Of a DNA stretch of 64,000 nucleotides, positions 1 through 10,023 are shown piece after piece. The stretch covers positions 124,001 to 188,000 of the forward strand of contig JBANAY010000001.1 of the NCBI GenBank assembly GCA_037952775.1, in the 5' to 3' direction. The position numbers and the translations under genes were made by a program. Positions within the stretch are counted from its first letter, which is position 1; every line of letters begins with the position of its first letter. This DNA is from Clonostachys chloroleuca. Lineage: Eukaryota; Ascomycota; Sordariomycetes; Hypocreales; Bionectriaceae. The notes beneath the pieces were generated by a model, which was not told the DNA's origin, did no database searches, and saw nothing but the letters and a program-made list of their open reading frames with translations.

Positions 1-1
1 T

Positions 2-142
2 GTCAAGGCTGTATATTTTACCGTGCTAGCGGACCTGGGGCGCGATGATGACTCCATACCAAACCTACTCAGTCGACCATCGCTGCTCGGAACTTCCCTA
101 CAAAACTTAGAGTCTGCGTTGAAGAGCCAGATAGGAGATTAA
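2..142 (+). CDS. C-terminal tail of an unknown gene entering from the left edge
   Basis: An open frame runs from the window edge to a TAA at 140-142 (46 codons). It has a protein-like composition, including the stretch LLGTSLQNLESALKSQIGD just before the stop. I do not recognise the family. It is in a different frame from the P450 remnant that follows only a few bases later and does not look like P450 sequence. It could be the 3' end of a real upstream gene or a chance open frame; too little is visible to decide. Confidence 0.25.
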   Translation, partial: VKAVYFTVLADLGRDDDSIPNLLSRPSLLGTSLQNLESALKSQIGD

Positions 143-145
143 CTT

Positions 146-590
146 GATTATGATTATCGTAGCGATATCACCATCGGTTGGAAGAAGATACTGACAGGCA
201 ATCACATCATGATCCCGTACGGCAGCTCCGCTTCAATGGGCGTGTGTATGGGGCAGGCAGACCCAGACAACTTCCATCCTGAGCGATTCGACAAGGGAAA
301 CAGGGTGGGCGACCCAACCAAGGGCCCGAGCTGGCCGCCATTTGGGGGCGGCGACACGCTGTGCACAGGCCGCTACATTGCCAGGCCATCAACGCTGAGC
401 TCTATCGCTCTAGTTCTACGCCGGTTTGATTGGAAGTTGTTGGACAAGCTAGCCCCCTGAGCCTGACATTGTCAGGCCGGTACTTGGCTTGCGGGGCATG
501 TCGAGCATCTCGGGCATTGAGGACGTGGAAGACTTCATGGTTAAGCTGACGCCCGGTACAGTCAAAAATGCTAGGGTTATTACAGTGTAG
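146..590 (+). pseudogene. Cytochrome P450 C-terminal remnant
   Basis: This is the heme-binding end of a fungal cytochrome P450. The frame through 209-460 contains an HPERF-type segment and then PFGGGDTLCTGRYIAR, which matches the heme-ligand loop FxxGxxxCxGR with Cys as the axial ligand; IALVLRRFDW is the usual L-helix. The frame closes at 458-460 directly after a run of five C residues. P450-like C-terminal sequence resumes one frame over, from about 459 to a TAG at 588-590, so there is one frameshift. Nothing upstream resembles the I-helix or the ExxR K-helix. The gene therefore lacks roughly its first four fifths and cannot encode an active enzyme. The fold resembles fungal CYP7/CYP8-like enzymes, but the subfamily cannot be fixed. 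Confidence 0.85.
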
Positions 591-950
591 TGAGCTTTGA
601 GCTGTTGGCTCTACCTTTTTGTTGGTGGTCCATGCCTCGCAGCATGCATAGCTGAATGAATCCAGCTCCGCCTCACTGTCTTGCCTACTCCCAACAACAT
701 TATGCTACTCTTGTCTTACAGCGACTGCATATACGGGCCCTTCTCTGTTGGTGCAGTGAGCCCCTGCATGTAGGCCTCCCAACCGAAGAGCCTTCCTTAG
801 ATTTGTACCGTGGACACTCGCCCAGCACCCAGTCAGAAATAAATAACAAAGCCCCCTCATCCTCTGCTCCGCACTCTTTGCTGGCACATTCTGCGTATCA
901 GCGATCAGGTTTGCCCGCATCACGAACATCCCATCAACTGATCGCCCAAC
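591..950. other. Intergenic, upstream of the dehydrogenase
   Basis: No supported gene. A 119-codon open frame at 656-1015 overlaps the start of the dehydrogenase in another frame, has no recognisable domain and is treated as chance. The interval probably holds the dehydrogenase promoter; I see no clear motif. Confidence 0.5.
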
Positions 951-2000
951 ATGCCTCCCACACTTTGGAGCCTCTTGACACAATGCTATCCTCCAGCTCC
1001 TCAATTCACCGATAAAGATGTGCCCGACCTAACTAGTAAAGTATGTAGCATCCATGAACATCTTTATTCGCTCTAGTCAAGCAGCCTATTCTAATCGGTT
1101 GATAGGTATACATTGTCACTGGCGCAACATCAGGAGTTGGTAAAGAACTGGCTCGCATTCTATATGCGAAGAACGCCAAGGTTTACATTGCTGCGCGAGA
1201 AGAGAAGGACACCATCAGCAAAATCGAGCAACTTGAGCCAAGCTCAAATGGCAGCCTGGAATTCCTCAAACTAGATCTTGCCGATTTGCGGTCAGTCAAG
1301 GCAGCAGCGGAGTCCTTTCTTGTGGCTGAGACTCAGCTGAATGTGCTATTCAATAATGCTGGCATCATGACAAATGATGGCAAGAATGGGGTAGTCAATC
1401 AGTCAGCACAAGGCTATGAGGAGCAGCTGGCAGTGAATGCCTTGGGCCCATTTCTCTTCACTAAGCTGCTCACCCCTCTGCTCCAAGCTACAGCCGCGAA
1501 GAAGAGCACATGGACAAACGAGGTCCGGGTTATCTTTATTTCTTCTTTTGGAGCAGAAATGTACCACGAAAAACGGGTAGGCATCGATATGGAGAATCTT
1601 GACTACCATCACCCTAAAGCTCCCATGGAGCGCTACGCCATCAGTAAGGTAGGCGTTTGGACATACGGTGTTGAGTTCGCGGTTCAGGGCCGAAGGGATT
1701 ATTGGAGTCCCTGCTAACCCCGGAAACCTACGATCTGATCTCTTCTCAGAGCAAGGCATCCTGCTGAGACTTCAAATGGCACTTATGCACTACCCTCCAG
1801 TCAAGGGTGCCTACACGCAGCTGTACGCAGCCTTCTCGCCTGATATTACACAAGAAAATGCCGGCACTTACGTCTTCCCCTTCGGTCGCATGGGAGAGAT
1901 CTGCAAGGAACTCCACGATGCAGCTGAGCCGGATGGTGGAGTGGACCTGGCGCGTAAGTTTTGGGAGTGGAGTGAGAAGCAGGTTGAGAAGTTTGCCTGA
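951..2000 (+). pseudogene. Short-chain dehydrogenase/reductase, frameshifted
   Basis: This encodes a classical NAD(P)-dependent short-chain dehydrogenase of the WW-domain-oxidoreductase/retinol-dehydrogenase-like type. Exon 1 (ATG at 951) is followed by an intron from GTATGT near 1041 to an acceptor ending GATAG near 1107. Exon 2 opens on the Rossmann motif TGATSGVGKELA. Further along are NNAGIM, an active-site serine region (IFISSFGAE) and YAISK, which supplies the YxxxK catalytic pair. About 1675-1685 the frame is lost inside the VEFA segment, and the family-typical continuation (EGIIGVPANPGNLRSDLF) runs on in the next frame to a TGA at 1998-2000. No intron explains the shift: the only GT..AG pair there is 39 nt and would keep the frame. 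It is either a recent pseudogene or a small assembly indel. Confidence 0.85.
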
Positions 2001-2130
2001 TGCATTGCCCGTCTCAGTCGTCGTTACTGGTTTCATGTTTCATGCATAGTGTTGATGTAATAAACCTTGTTTGCATATTACCCTGTCCCGGTAAAGGATA
2101 GAGAGTAGTCAATATATACTGTGTCTTTGC

Positions 2131-2640
2131 TTGCGTTTACATGCAGTCCTCTTCTCTCTGATTCCCGTCATGCAGAATATCACTTCTCGCATACCTTTTC
2201 AAAGGCCGCTATCTTCTATCCTTTTGTTACAGATATTTTCCATCGATCGCAGAATGAAAATGACCATCTATTGTGGTCTGGTATTCGCTGTCCTCGTCTA
2301 CGGGTTAGACTTCGTCGTTGGCCCATTATACTTGGTACCTTACGCGGGCGAGACATGGGACGATATCTTGATCAACCGCCGCCACGCGAAACTTATCACT
2401 GTTAACTTGGTACAGGCCGTGTTCGCCTTAGCGATCGACTTGTACATTTTCTTCCTCCCTTTTCCAATTCTCAAGACCCTGGATCTTAGGACGAGCAAAC
2501 GGATTCAGTTATAATTCCTTATATTAATATTATATCCTTACCAAATATATTGAGATCAGACTCATCATCTCTGCACAGGGGCGTCATTGCTAGCGCGATT
2601 AGTTTGGCTCTATGTGTTCCTCTACATACGTCCGAGGACT
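2131..2640 (+). pseudogene. Fungal rhodopsin-domain membrane protein remnant
   Basis: The open frame at 2131-2514 holds two hydrophobic segments (IYCGLVFAVLVYGLDFVV and VNLVQAVFALAIDLYIFFLP) followed by PILKTLDL. This order matches the middle of fungal seven-helix rhodopsin-domain (PTH11-like) proteins. After a probable AT-rich intron, GVIASAISLAL at about 2580-2615 looks like the next helix. Neither the N-terminal helices nor the C-terminus can be found, so this is a fragment. A complete member of the same broad family lies at 22842-24113, but the two are not close copies. Confidence 0.6.
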
Positions 2641-3081
2641 CGAGCTGGTTAGAAGTAAAGTCTTCATCTGCAAGTAATTATTGAAGCTCAGCACCGGATA
2701 TAAGAAACGCAATGTTGCTAGCCGTGAGGCTTCAGCATGGTCGAGATATAAATTGCCGTTATACTATCCTGCCTGCCTGTGTTCGCAAATTTCTCCGCAG
2801 TATACATCTCCTCGTCAAGCTTCTACAAGTCTCTCATTCCCATCGTTACTAGCCTTAAGAGTACGAGTGATGGCATTGGTTTCCCTCGAGTAGCGAGAGT
2901 TGGCAGATGAAAGCTGAAAATACAGGAACAAATCATCAGATAACATTAAGCTCAATACCAATGCGTTGGACCCATTCTAAAAGTTCCAAGATACGGTAGA
3001 TCTGCTTCGACATGAAATAGAACCACTAGTTCCAACATTCCCTTTGTATCTCATTATAAATTGACTATAGTAAAAGTCTTA
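2641..3081. other. Intergenic
   Basis: Between the rhodopsin-domain remnant and the 3' end of the minus-strand gene at 3082. The 70-codon frame at 2681-2893 has no domain I can recognise. No repeat or RNA gene seen. Confidence 0.5.
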
Positions 3082-4092
3082 TCACGGCTTGGCTTGCTCT
3101 CCAGAGTGAGCTTTCCATTCCCCTGGCATGTTGTTAGAATCAAGGAGTCTGCTTACAAAGAGTAGGAAAGGTACAAATACCCAGTTAGGAAACGGCGTGA
3201 ATGTATGCCGCACTCCATTCAGCTCAAGGACGCCCTCAAACCGATACAGCTGCAAAGTACCCCGAGTCGTGTTACATATGACAATTCCTGCCAGGCGATG
3301 CCACGTCAGATTGTCAAACAACTGCCTGATATCCGCCGTATCGAGGCGCAGCTTCTTCGTCAACATGAGCAGCTCCAGCCAGGAAACGAGGAACTCCTTG
3401 TCACTCTCGTACGTAGATCGGTATCCATGCTTCTCCAGCGTCGTTCGGACCCCGTTCTTGAGCATCTCCTCCACGTGCTCACGATACTTCTTGATGTCTG
3501 GGAACGGATCGATCCCAAGATCGCAGGTAAGAGCGTACTCGGCGACCTCGTAGAGGATCCACAGGCGCGGCTCGAAGGGCGGGTAGAACCAGGTGAAGCC
3601 TGCGTTCCGGATGATGGCCGACATGGTCTGTAGCGTGCTAGCAAAGTATATCTCCTCCGCTGGTGTCCGGGGAGATTGGGGCGTGCACATCCAGTCTACC
3701 CAAACATAGTCCCAGCTCTGTGGCCCCAGTGATTCTTGATGCAGGCGAAGATATCTCCCCTCGGGATCTGGATCATCCTTTGAGTGCCAAAAGTGGCTGA
3801 CGAAGAAACATGTGGCGCGAGAGACGTAGCCGTTGGCAGCAGGTAGAAGTATATAATCGTCCAGCCGGTCTCTGCTCCATTTTGTCATCGCATCCTGCCT
3901 TAGAAACGCTTCCCTTTTCTGGAAGAACCAAAACGCGAAGCCCAATGTTTGGCCCTCCAGGAACTCATCCAGGCTGTTGCATTTCTCCAAGATGCCTTTC
4001 AATAGTGCATTGAGAGGAAGCGGTTTCCAGGCCTCAATACTGTGGCGTACGAGTAACTTCCATGCCGATGTGGGGTCGCTGGACGGTTCCAT
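3082..4092 (-). CDS. Conserved fungal protein with TIR/HET-like motifs
   Basis: A single-exon 336-residue protein that I recognise only as a conserved fungal hypothetical. The centre holds CFFVSHFWHSKDDPDPEG, then WDYVWVDWMCTPQSPRT, then WFYPPFEPRLWILYEVAEY. This order (SHxW with DPDP, VWxDxxCxPQ, then RxWxLYE about 60 residues later) resembles SHRW/TIR-like domains and, more loosely, the LSYVWG and WIDAICINQ motifs of HET domains. In TIR enzymes a glutamate in a similar place is catalytic, and E in LYEVAEY is the candidate here. The C-terminus has a hydrophobic stretch (NWVFVPFLLFVSRLL) that may be buried or membrane-associated. The start is the first ATG of the frame. A signalling, incompatibility or NAD-hydrolysing role is inference only. 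Confidence 0.8.
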   Translation of the reverse strand: MEPSSDPTSAWKLLVRHSIEAWKPLPLNALLKGILEKCNSLDEFLEGQTLGFAFWFFQKREAFLRQDAMTKWSRDRLDDYILLPAANGYVSRATCFFVSHFWHSKDDPDPEGRYLRLHQESLGPQSWDYVWVDWMCTPQSPRTPAEEIYFASTLQTMSAIIRNAGFTWFYPPFEPRLWILYEVAEYALTCDLGIDPFPDIKKYREHVEEMLKNGVRTTLEKHGYRSTYESDKEFLVSWLELLMLTKKLRLDTADIRQLFDNLTWHRLAGIVICNTTRGTLQLYRFEGVLELNGVRHTFTPFPNWVFVPFLLFVSRLLDSNNMPGEWKAHSGEQAKP

Positions 4093-4940
4093 CTTTACCT
4101 TTTTTTAGAAGGGGGCCACAAAAGATATGGAGGGCGTCGACGATGCTGGCGTGGAGAGAGAGATTGTCTGACACTGAACACTTGCTCTAACAACCAAGGC
4201 GGGGAATGAACTCGACTTTATAGAATAACTGGGAGGGTGGGTGAGACGGTCGCTTAGAGGGCTGCATAAGCTTGCAGGTGTGTTTATGTATGTCAGTTAA
4301 TGTGTGATGCTACTCTCTGGGAGGCGAATGCGACTCAGTCCATGCGAACCACTGGCACAGTAACAATCCAACATGCTGCAGGCAGGCAAGGCAGAAGCAA
4401 TTATCCACCTTGACCAGTCCAATCTTCATACAGAACAGCGGCTTTGATGGCCCTACGTTAGATAATGTCGGCTGCTTGGAGTTTTCCTAATCTCAACAAA
4501 CCCAATAAAGGTATTAACGAGATATGTAAAATTGTTAACAATCTAGTCTCCCCGGTTTACCCTTCAATAACTATAATATTCTATGTCCTAGGCACATGTA
4601 TCCTTCTTTAGTCAACAGTGGGGTGAGGGCCTATCTCGGCTCTTAATACCTTGTCTAAGCGAAAAGTGAGGCGAGGTATGCCTACAGAAACGCCCTGCCA
4701 CCCCTGCCACGCTGAGTTCTAGCGTGTTCTGCTCCTGTTTTCTTCTCGTTCATGTCAACTACAACATGCCACCTTTTCGATAATATCTTTGTTCTGTCCC
4801 CGGTCTGTCAGTTTCACATCCCTCAGTACATTTTTGGACAGGTCACCTCCACCCAGATTCCATACGGGTAGGTATTTAGCATGTAAAGAAGGTATTTACC
4901 AATACAATTCTAAACGAGTGAAGTGACCTAGGTGTCTTCC
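4093..4940. other. Intergenic, upstream of the TIR-like gene
   Basis: No coding signal. The interval follows the start of the minus-strand gene, so its promoter probably lies in the first few hundred bases. I see no tRNA-like or strong repeat structure before the repeat block at 4942. Confidence 0.5.
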
Positions 4941-4941
4941 A

Positions 4942-5183
4942 TCGCGACAAGCGATCGCTGTGTAGCTGACTTGACTTCAGCTACAGCATATACTCAAGTC
5001 CACCAACATATATTGACAGCTGTCAGGACGAGCGATTGTTATGAAGGTGATGATCGTGTCTCTCATAATAAAAGGCAATTACGATGGACCAGCATATCTA
5101 CCGTCAAGACAAGCAACCGCTGTGTAGGTAACCTAGCAGTATACCGTCAAGACGAGGGATTACTGTGATGATCATGTGACCTA
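4942..5183 (+). repeat. Degenerate tandem repeat, four copies
   Basis: Four related blocks start near 4942, 5019, 5100 and 5143. They share a core like GTCAAGACGAGCGATTGCTG followed by TGTGATGATCATGTGACCTA or a variant with TGTGTAGGTAACCTAGC. The copies at 5100 and 5143 are the most alike and sit 43 nt apart. Unit lengths and spacing vary, so this is an old minisatellite or several decayed copies of a short element. The 78-codon open frame across it (4932-5168) comes from the repeat and is not counted as a gene. Confidence 0.6.
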
Positions 5184-5368
5184 CGCGTCTGCTATTCAGA
5201 CTAATGATTGCTATGCCCCTAACTGGCCGTCTCAATAAAAAGTACCCAAAGGTTGATCAAAGTTTACTATTATTTAAGTGTCAAGTGACTAATGATACTA
5301 TTTATGAACTAAAACCTAAACTTTATTTGCTATGTCTCTCTCTAATCTTAATGATTTCTTCTAATTAT

Positions 5369-7569
5369 TCACAAGGGAGCAGGAGCAACACCATCCGGCT
5401 TCACAACAACATAATTCTCAATCAAAGCACTGCCATTCGCCAATGCCGCCAATTGCTCCTTTGTACATGAAGTAGGCGCTTGCATCAAATAACAAGTATT
5501 CTTCACTAGCTCAGGCACTTCATTCTTCACATCCCTTACCTGGTCTGGTCCCTTTGTCGAGTAGCCCCCTTCCACTTCTGCGAGAGTCACCTTGCCTGTA
5601 GCCACATCCTTCCCAAACATGACACGATCGAATAATTTGGACAAAGTCTCAGGCTGATAACCACCTACACCGTGGCCAGCTTGAAAGATGCGAGAAAAGG
5701 AAAGTGGACCATGTTCTCGAACAAAACCACCTTGGTAGGAGCAGTTTGTTGTAATAGGTTCGTATCCAGCGGAGCGGAATCCATTAGCGGAGGAAAAGTC
5801 CAGCGAAAGACTGACATTCTCACCTCCGAACCCTGTTCACCAAATACAATCAGTAACCAATCCTTGATGTGTGAATCCTTGATGTGTCAATGGTGGAGTG
5901 TAAACTTACAGTTGCATCGATAGTCTCTATCTCCATAAATCATAGCAACATTAACACCACTCTCCATCACTCTTTCAAGAGAATGCAATGATCTTCTCAT
6001 AGGATCACCAGTCTGCAACATGAATGCCAAATTTGTCTTTGCCGAGCTAATCGTAAAGTTCAACGGCACACCAAGTTCCTCTTGCACCCAGCGATTATTG
6101 AAAAATGCATCTTGGTAGGGTTTAGGGAAGATGGTAATATTGGAATGTGTTACATCAAAAGGAGATCGCTAAAACTTTCATTAGCAACATATAACTTTGA
6201 GATATTGAGGCATAAGAAAACATACATCGCCTGCCTGTGAATAAGCAGCTTGAATGCCAAAAAAACAAGTCTTTGAAGCTGCCACACATGCCTCATTGAC
6301 TGTTTTATTTGATCCAAAGCTAAGAGGATCACCTTGCTCGGCAAGCTTTCTGCATTGATCAATCAGGGCGTAGCATCCCTTTTCAGGTTCAACAATTGCA
6401 GCCATGGCTTTTTCGTAGACTTCTTCGGGATAGACCTGAAGCCCGAAGGTGTTGTTGTAGGCAAAAGTTGGGTAGCCCATTGCCATGGCGCGAGTGTCGA
6501 TACAAGCGTCTGCGAGGCCAAGAGTGGCTAAGTTGAGGGTAGTGGCGTTGGCGAGTGCGCCTGTTTCGTTGTTTTTGATGAGGTTGTTTTGATCTTGGAA
6601 GTATTCGAATGTGCCTGGCCCGTAGAATCCACCGTACTATAATGTTATCAGCAAGCATTCCTTTCAAGTGTATATGTTCTGGCCTGTCTTACTGATACAG
6701 CCCACAGAGAGAGTTCGTCATTGTTTGTTCGTTGTTCCGGGAAGCTATGACCCGTTAGTCCTTCATTTCAGGAGTCGAATTGGCCTGTTCGACTCACTCA
6801 TTCATCCAAACTTGAGAAAATGCCCAGAGGGTTCTGGCAGCACTGGCGGTATTATTTATGATCGTCTCAGGCTTTCCTTCGTTGAAAGTGGCCTGTCGGA
6901 ACGTGGCATTGAGCTCTGGCAGAGAATCATCTTCCTTCAATGGCGTAAATTGCTTGGTGAGAAGGTTGCTCACACCGTTGGCCAGTGATACATATGAGAA
7001 GCCAGTATCAAGGGGCTGATCAATGTACAGCATGTTGACATGGTTGTTCCATGAGAACTGGTTCAGTGTGGTCGAGTTGGCATCGGGGTTGAAACGGCAT
7101 GGGAAGTCGGACATTCCATCAAAGGAGGTTGTTCCGGGGCCACCTCCGAGGTAGATGGATGTTGGCGCGTTCTCAGGGTCATTTCGAGCCTCTATTAATC
7201 ATCATAAGTCAATACTTCTCGTCTTTGAAGTAGTAGGGAGATGAAGAACATACCGAAATACCAGAAAAACATGTGAGCTGCAGCTCCATCTTCCCATTCA
7301 TTCGCAATAGGGCGAAGAAGCTCCTTGGGTATTTTGACGTATCCGGAGTAGGAGTTGACTCCTTCTGTAGTCTCGCAAATACTTGTCTGCAGCATTTTAG
7401 TTAGTGGCAGCGCAAGAGAAAGACGGTGTTAGCGATGAACCTTTTTGAAAGACACTTCGGCTCCCTCAAACAGTTCCGATCGAACGACTGTTGTCCCTTT
7501 CGGCGCGGGAGGGAATGCCTGAGCGGCAGCACTTCCCAACAAGGGAAGAAGAGATAGAATGGAACGCAT
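5369..7569 (-). CDS. Secreted serine carboxypeptidase, S10 family
   Basis: A secreted serine exopeptidase that removes C-terminal residues from peptides. The ATG at 7567-7569 begins MRSILSLLPLLGSAAAQA, a clear signal peptide. The gene has at least six exons. Family marks in order are YSGYVKIP, FFWYF, YLGGGPGTTSFDG (oxyanion region), MLYIDQPLDTGFSY, a nucleophile segment WAVSYGGFYGP, the Asp region IYGDRDYRCNC and the His region AGHGVGGYQPE. All three triad residues are present. The nucleophile motif lacks the usual Glu before Ser (GESYGG/TESYGG), and the His loop has GVGG where VP is common. Several N-x-S/T sites fit secretion. The coding region looks intact; a short exon between introns near 6700-6785 carries the serine and is the weakest part of my model. 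Likely role: extracellular protein use, perhaps at acid pH. Confidence 0.9.
5859..5888 (+). repeat. 15-nt tandem duplication inside a carboxypeptidase intron
   Basis: AATCCTTGATGTGTG at 5859-5873 is followed directly by AATCCTTGATGTGTC at 5874-5888. Both copies lie inside the intron between the Asp and His exons of the S10 gene, so the duplication does not alter the protein. Confidence 0.7.
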
Positions 7570-8280
7570 AACAAATATCACGAGAAGAATTGTTGTATGA
7601 TTCTGATGAGCAGAGTTAGATGCCCAATGTCGAGATATTCAAAGAAGATCTTGAGAATCTTATGTATTCTCCCTCTAAGGCTCAGCAGTGGCAGTACAGG
7701 ACAGGCCAGTGGATCATCACTAGCAAGAATTGCGATGGAGCCTATCAAGATGGCCCATCAAGGTCCTGGTAAATACACAAAATTTGGGGTTTTTCAGGGG
7801 TTTCCATCTTACAGCCCATCTTAACTCGATTAGATCAAGGCAATTATTATTAGTAACGAGAGACAACCAGCTGTTACACAACTGACAAGGGTGGCTGTGC
7901 TGAGTTGAATGGTCGGTGGATCATGGTCGTGGTTCAAATAGCGAGCTAGCCAATGAAGTGTCTAGAAATTGCGCAGATCTGCCAATGCTTGACGCTTTGG
8001 CAACTTGGCATTTCTTCACGCAAGGATTAATGATATGGGCCACATTCATAATCTGAGGATAGTAGATATCGTCCTTGATATTAATCTTGCGAACTCTAAA
8101 TAACATATAAGGCTTTCGTCAGGTAAAGGGTCCATCAGACTTACTAAATATACACCGAGAACAAACATGTCAGCGTCGAGGCTCGACGTCACCAATCCAC
8201 CACTACTAGAAACATTTTTAGTTGAAATCATTTTATTAAAATTATGCTTTTTATATTTATAGGTTTAGCCACTAAACTAA
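7570..8280. other. Intergenic, promoter of the carboxypeptidase
   Basis: AT-rich DNA between two minus-strand genes. It should contain the carboxypeptidase promoter (7570 upwards) and the regulator's terminator (just below 8281). The small open frames at 7597, 7921 and 8046 have no recognisable features. Confidence 0.5.
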
Positions 8281-10023
8281 CTAGAACTTTACTGTTAATG
8301 GTTTCATCGTGACCAAAGGCTTCTCGGGATCAAATCCGCTCATGACAAGCTGCAAATTCAACTCCCTCGACTCAAATTGATTCGCCATCATCACAGAGCT
8401 TACTCTCTGCTTCTCTGGAATGCGAGCCATGCCATCCCACGTGTAACATGTAGGTGGTGAAAAGTCCGCCAAAGACCAAGCTCCCCATGGAATAGACAAT
8501 GAATCAGTCTGCACTCTCTTCTTCAAAAGGTGATTTTCACACAGAGAACCAATATTCTCATATTCCTCCCCCAGTCCCTCCTCTTCCACATCCATAATAC
8601 TAGAAATGGCCACGGCAGCACCGTCACTCCTCCACATGCCTTCGTGACGATTGATCCTTTTCATGAGATTCAGAATATGGCGCCTCAATGCAGGCTGTCT
8701 ACATCGTTTGGCAGCATCAAATAGAGGCAGTACTACCGCAGGCTCAAGACTGAGTTGAAGAGATTCCGTTTTGTTGTCGCTGTTTCCTCCTCTTCTCTCT
8801 ATGAAAATATGTACAAGTGTCGCGATGAGTTGAAAATATCCCAAACAGTCGTCATGTCGGACTTCCGGTCCAGATAGTTTTGTTTTGAAAATAAATCGTA
8901 GCCAGGCATGATAGACTCGAATAGAGATGGCTGCATGCTCGTCTAGGAAATCATGACGCCGTGCTTCAAACTTGGTCATCATGCGTTCAAAGTGCTCCAG
9001 ATCCAGTCGCACTTGATCATTGACGGCACAATAACTAGCGTCGTCCATGCCGCCGTCCCAGTAATTTCGATCGTTGACCATGAGTTGCCGTATGATATCG
9101 AATAATGTAGATGCAGCTTGGGAATAGGAATGAAATACACCGTCTCCTGTCACTTGGTTGATTCCTCGTATAGCGGCTGATTGGGCAAACGGATATGGTG
9201 AGTCGGAATCACTCAGTGTAAATGATTGCATATCCATCCGTGTCAGTGTCGCGGCAATTCGTTTCTTCACATCATCAAATTCCGATGGCTTTGGTACCTC
9301 AGCCAGTATCCGAAAACTGGACAGGATGTGCATGTGAGACTCGGACCAAAGGCCAAGCATATTCGCTGCAGCGATGAGGGGCAGGCCCAAGGCGAGCAGT
9401 TTGTCAGGTGAATCCAGAGTACTGGCCAACGCCATGGCCTTGCCGTAGTGAACAGTCGCATGGCGGATCAAGGTGTCCATTTCCTCCCCTGGAGAACTGA
9501 GCTCCCATCTCCGATGTAGGGCTCCAACAGCGAGGGTCGCGTGCCACATGGCAGGTTCGTCATGCGCAAGCTGCAAAAGATCCTGGCCCCAGAACATGGA
9601 GGGGATAAAGGAGTCTGTATTGGGTGCTGTAGCGCGGCGAAAATGGTCAAAGTATTTGACGTCTTGAGGTGATGATGACGATGATGATGATGCTTGTTGG
9701 CCTGTGAACGATGGGCTGGGTGCGGGTAAAGAAGGCAAATTGCATTTGTGATTGGCAGCCAGGACCTCGGAGGCTGGTCCGACAACGGAGGAATTGCTAA
9801 GAGCGTCCAGTAGTTGACGACGCGACATCTTTTTGTCGGGGGAGAGATAGCCATCGCATCTTCTCCTAGCGGACTGACACCGGAGGCATTGAGGTTTGGT
9901 TTCGTCGCATTTGACGCGACGGATTCTAGTGACTTCAGTGATGAGTGGGGAATTTGGGCCTGCATTTCTAAGTCTAACTCACCTGCATGAGATGCAACCG
10001 GTCTTAGTTCGTGTGATCACCAT
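8281..10023 (-). CDS. Zn2Cys6 transcription factor
   Basis: A fungal binuclear zinc-cluster regulator, 561 residues by my splice model. Exon 1 is only 41 nt (9983-10023) and gives MVITRTKTGCISCR. An intron of 57 nt (9926-9982) splits the zinc cluster between its second and third cysteines. Exon 2 continues RRVKCDETKPQCLRCQSARR and then CDGY. The cysteines at residues 10, 13, 20, 27, 30 and 37 give the canonical C-x2-C-x6-C-x6-C-x2-C-x6-C. A low-complexity Ser run near residue 90 is encoded by a GAT/GAC repeat at about 9669-9693. The rest is a helical fungal regulator domain (Fungal_trans_2 type). The start is the ATG that makes the cluster complete. It lies directly upstream of the carboxypeptidase on the same strand; whether it controls that gene is unknown. 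Confidence 0.9.

Noticed and set aside
656..1015. A 119-codon open frame overlapping the SDR start
   Set aside because: No domain, low-complexity Ser-rich sequence, and it conflicts with the well-supported SDR exon 1.
1640..1690. An intron to explain the frame change in the first SDR
   Set aside because: The only GT..AG pair is 39 nt, a multiple of three, so it does not change the frame.
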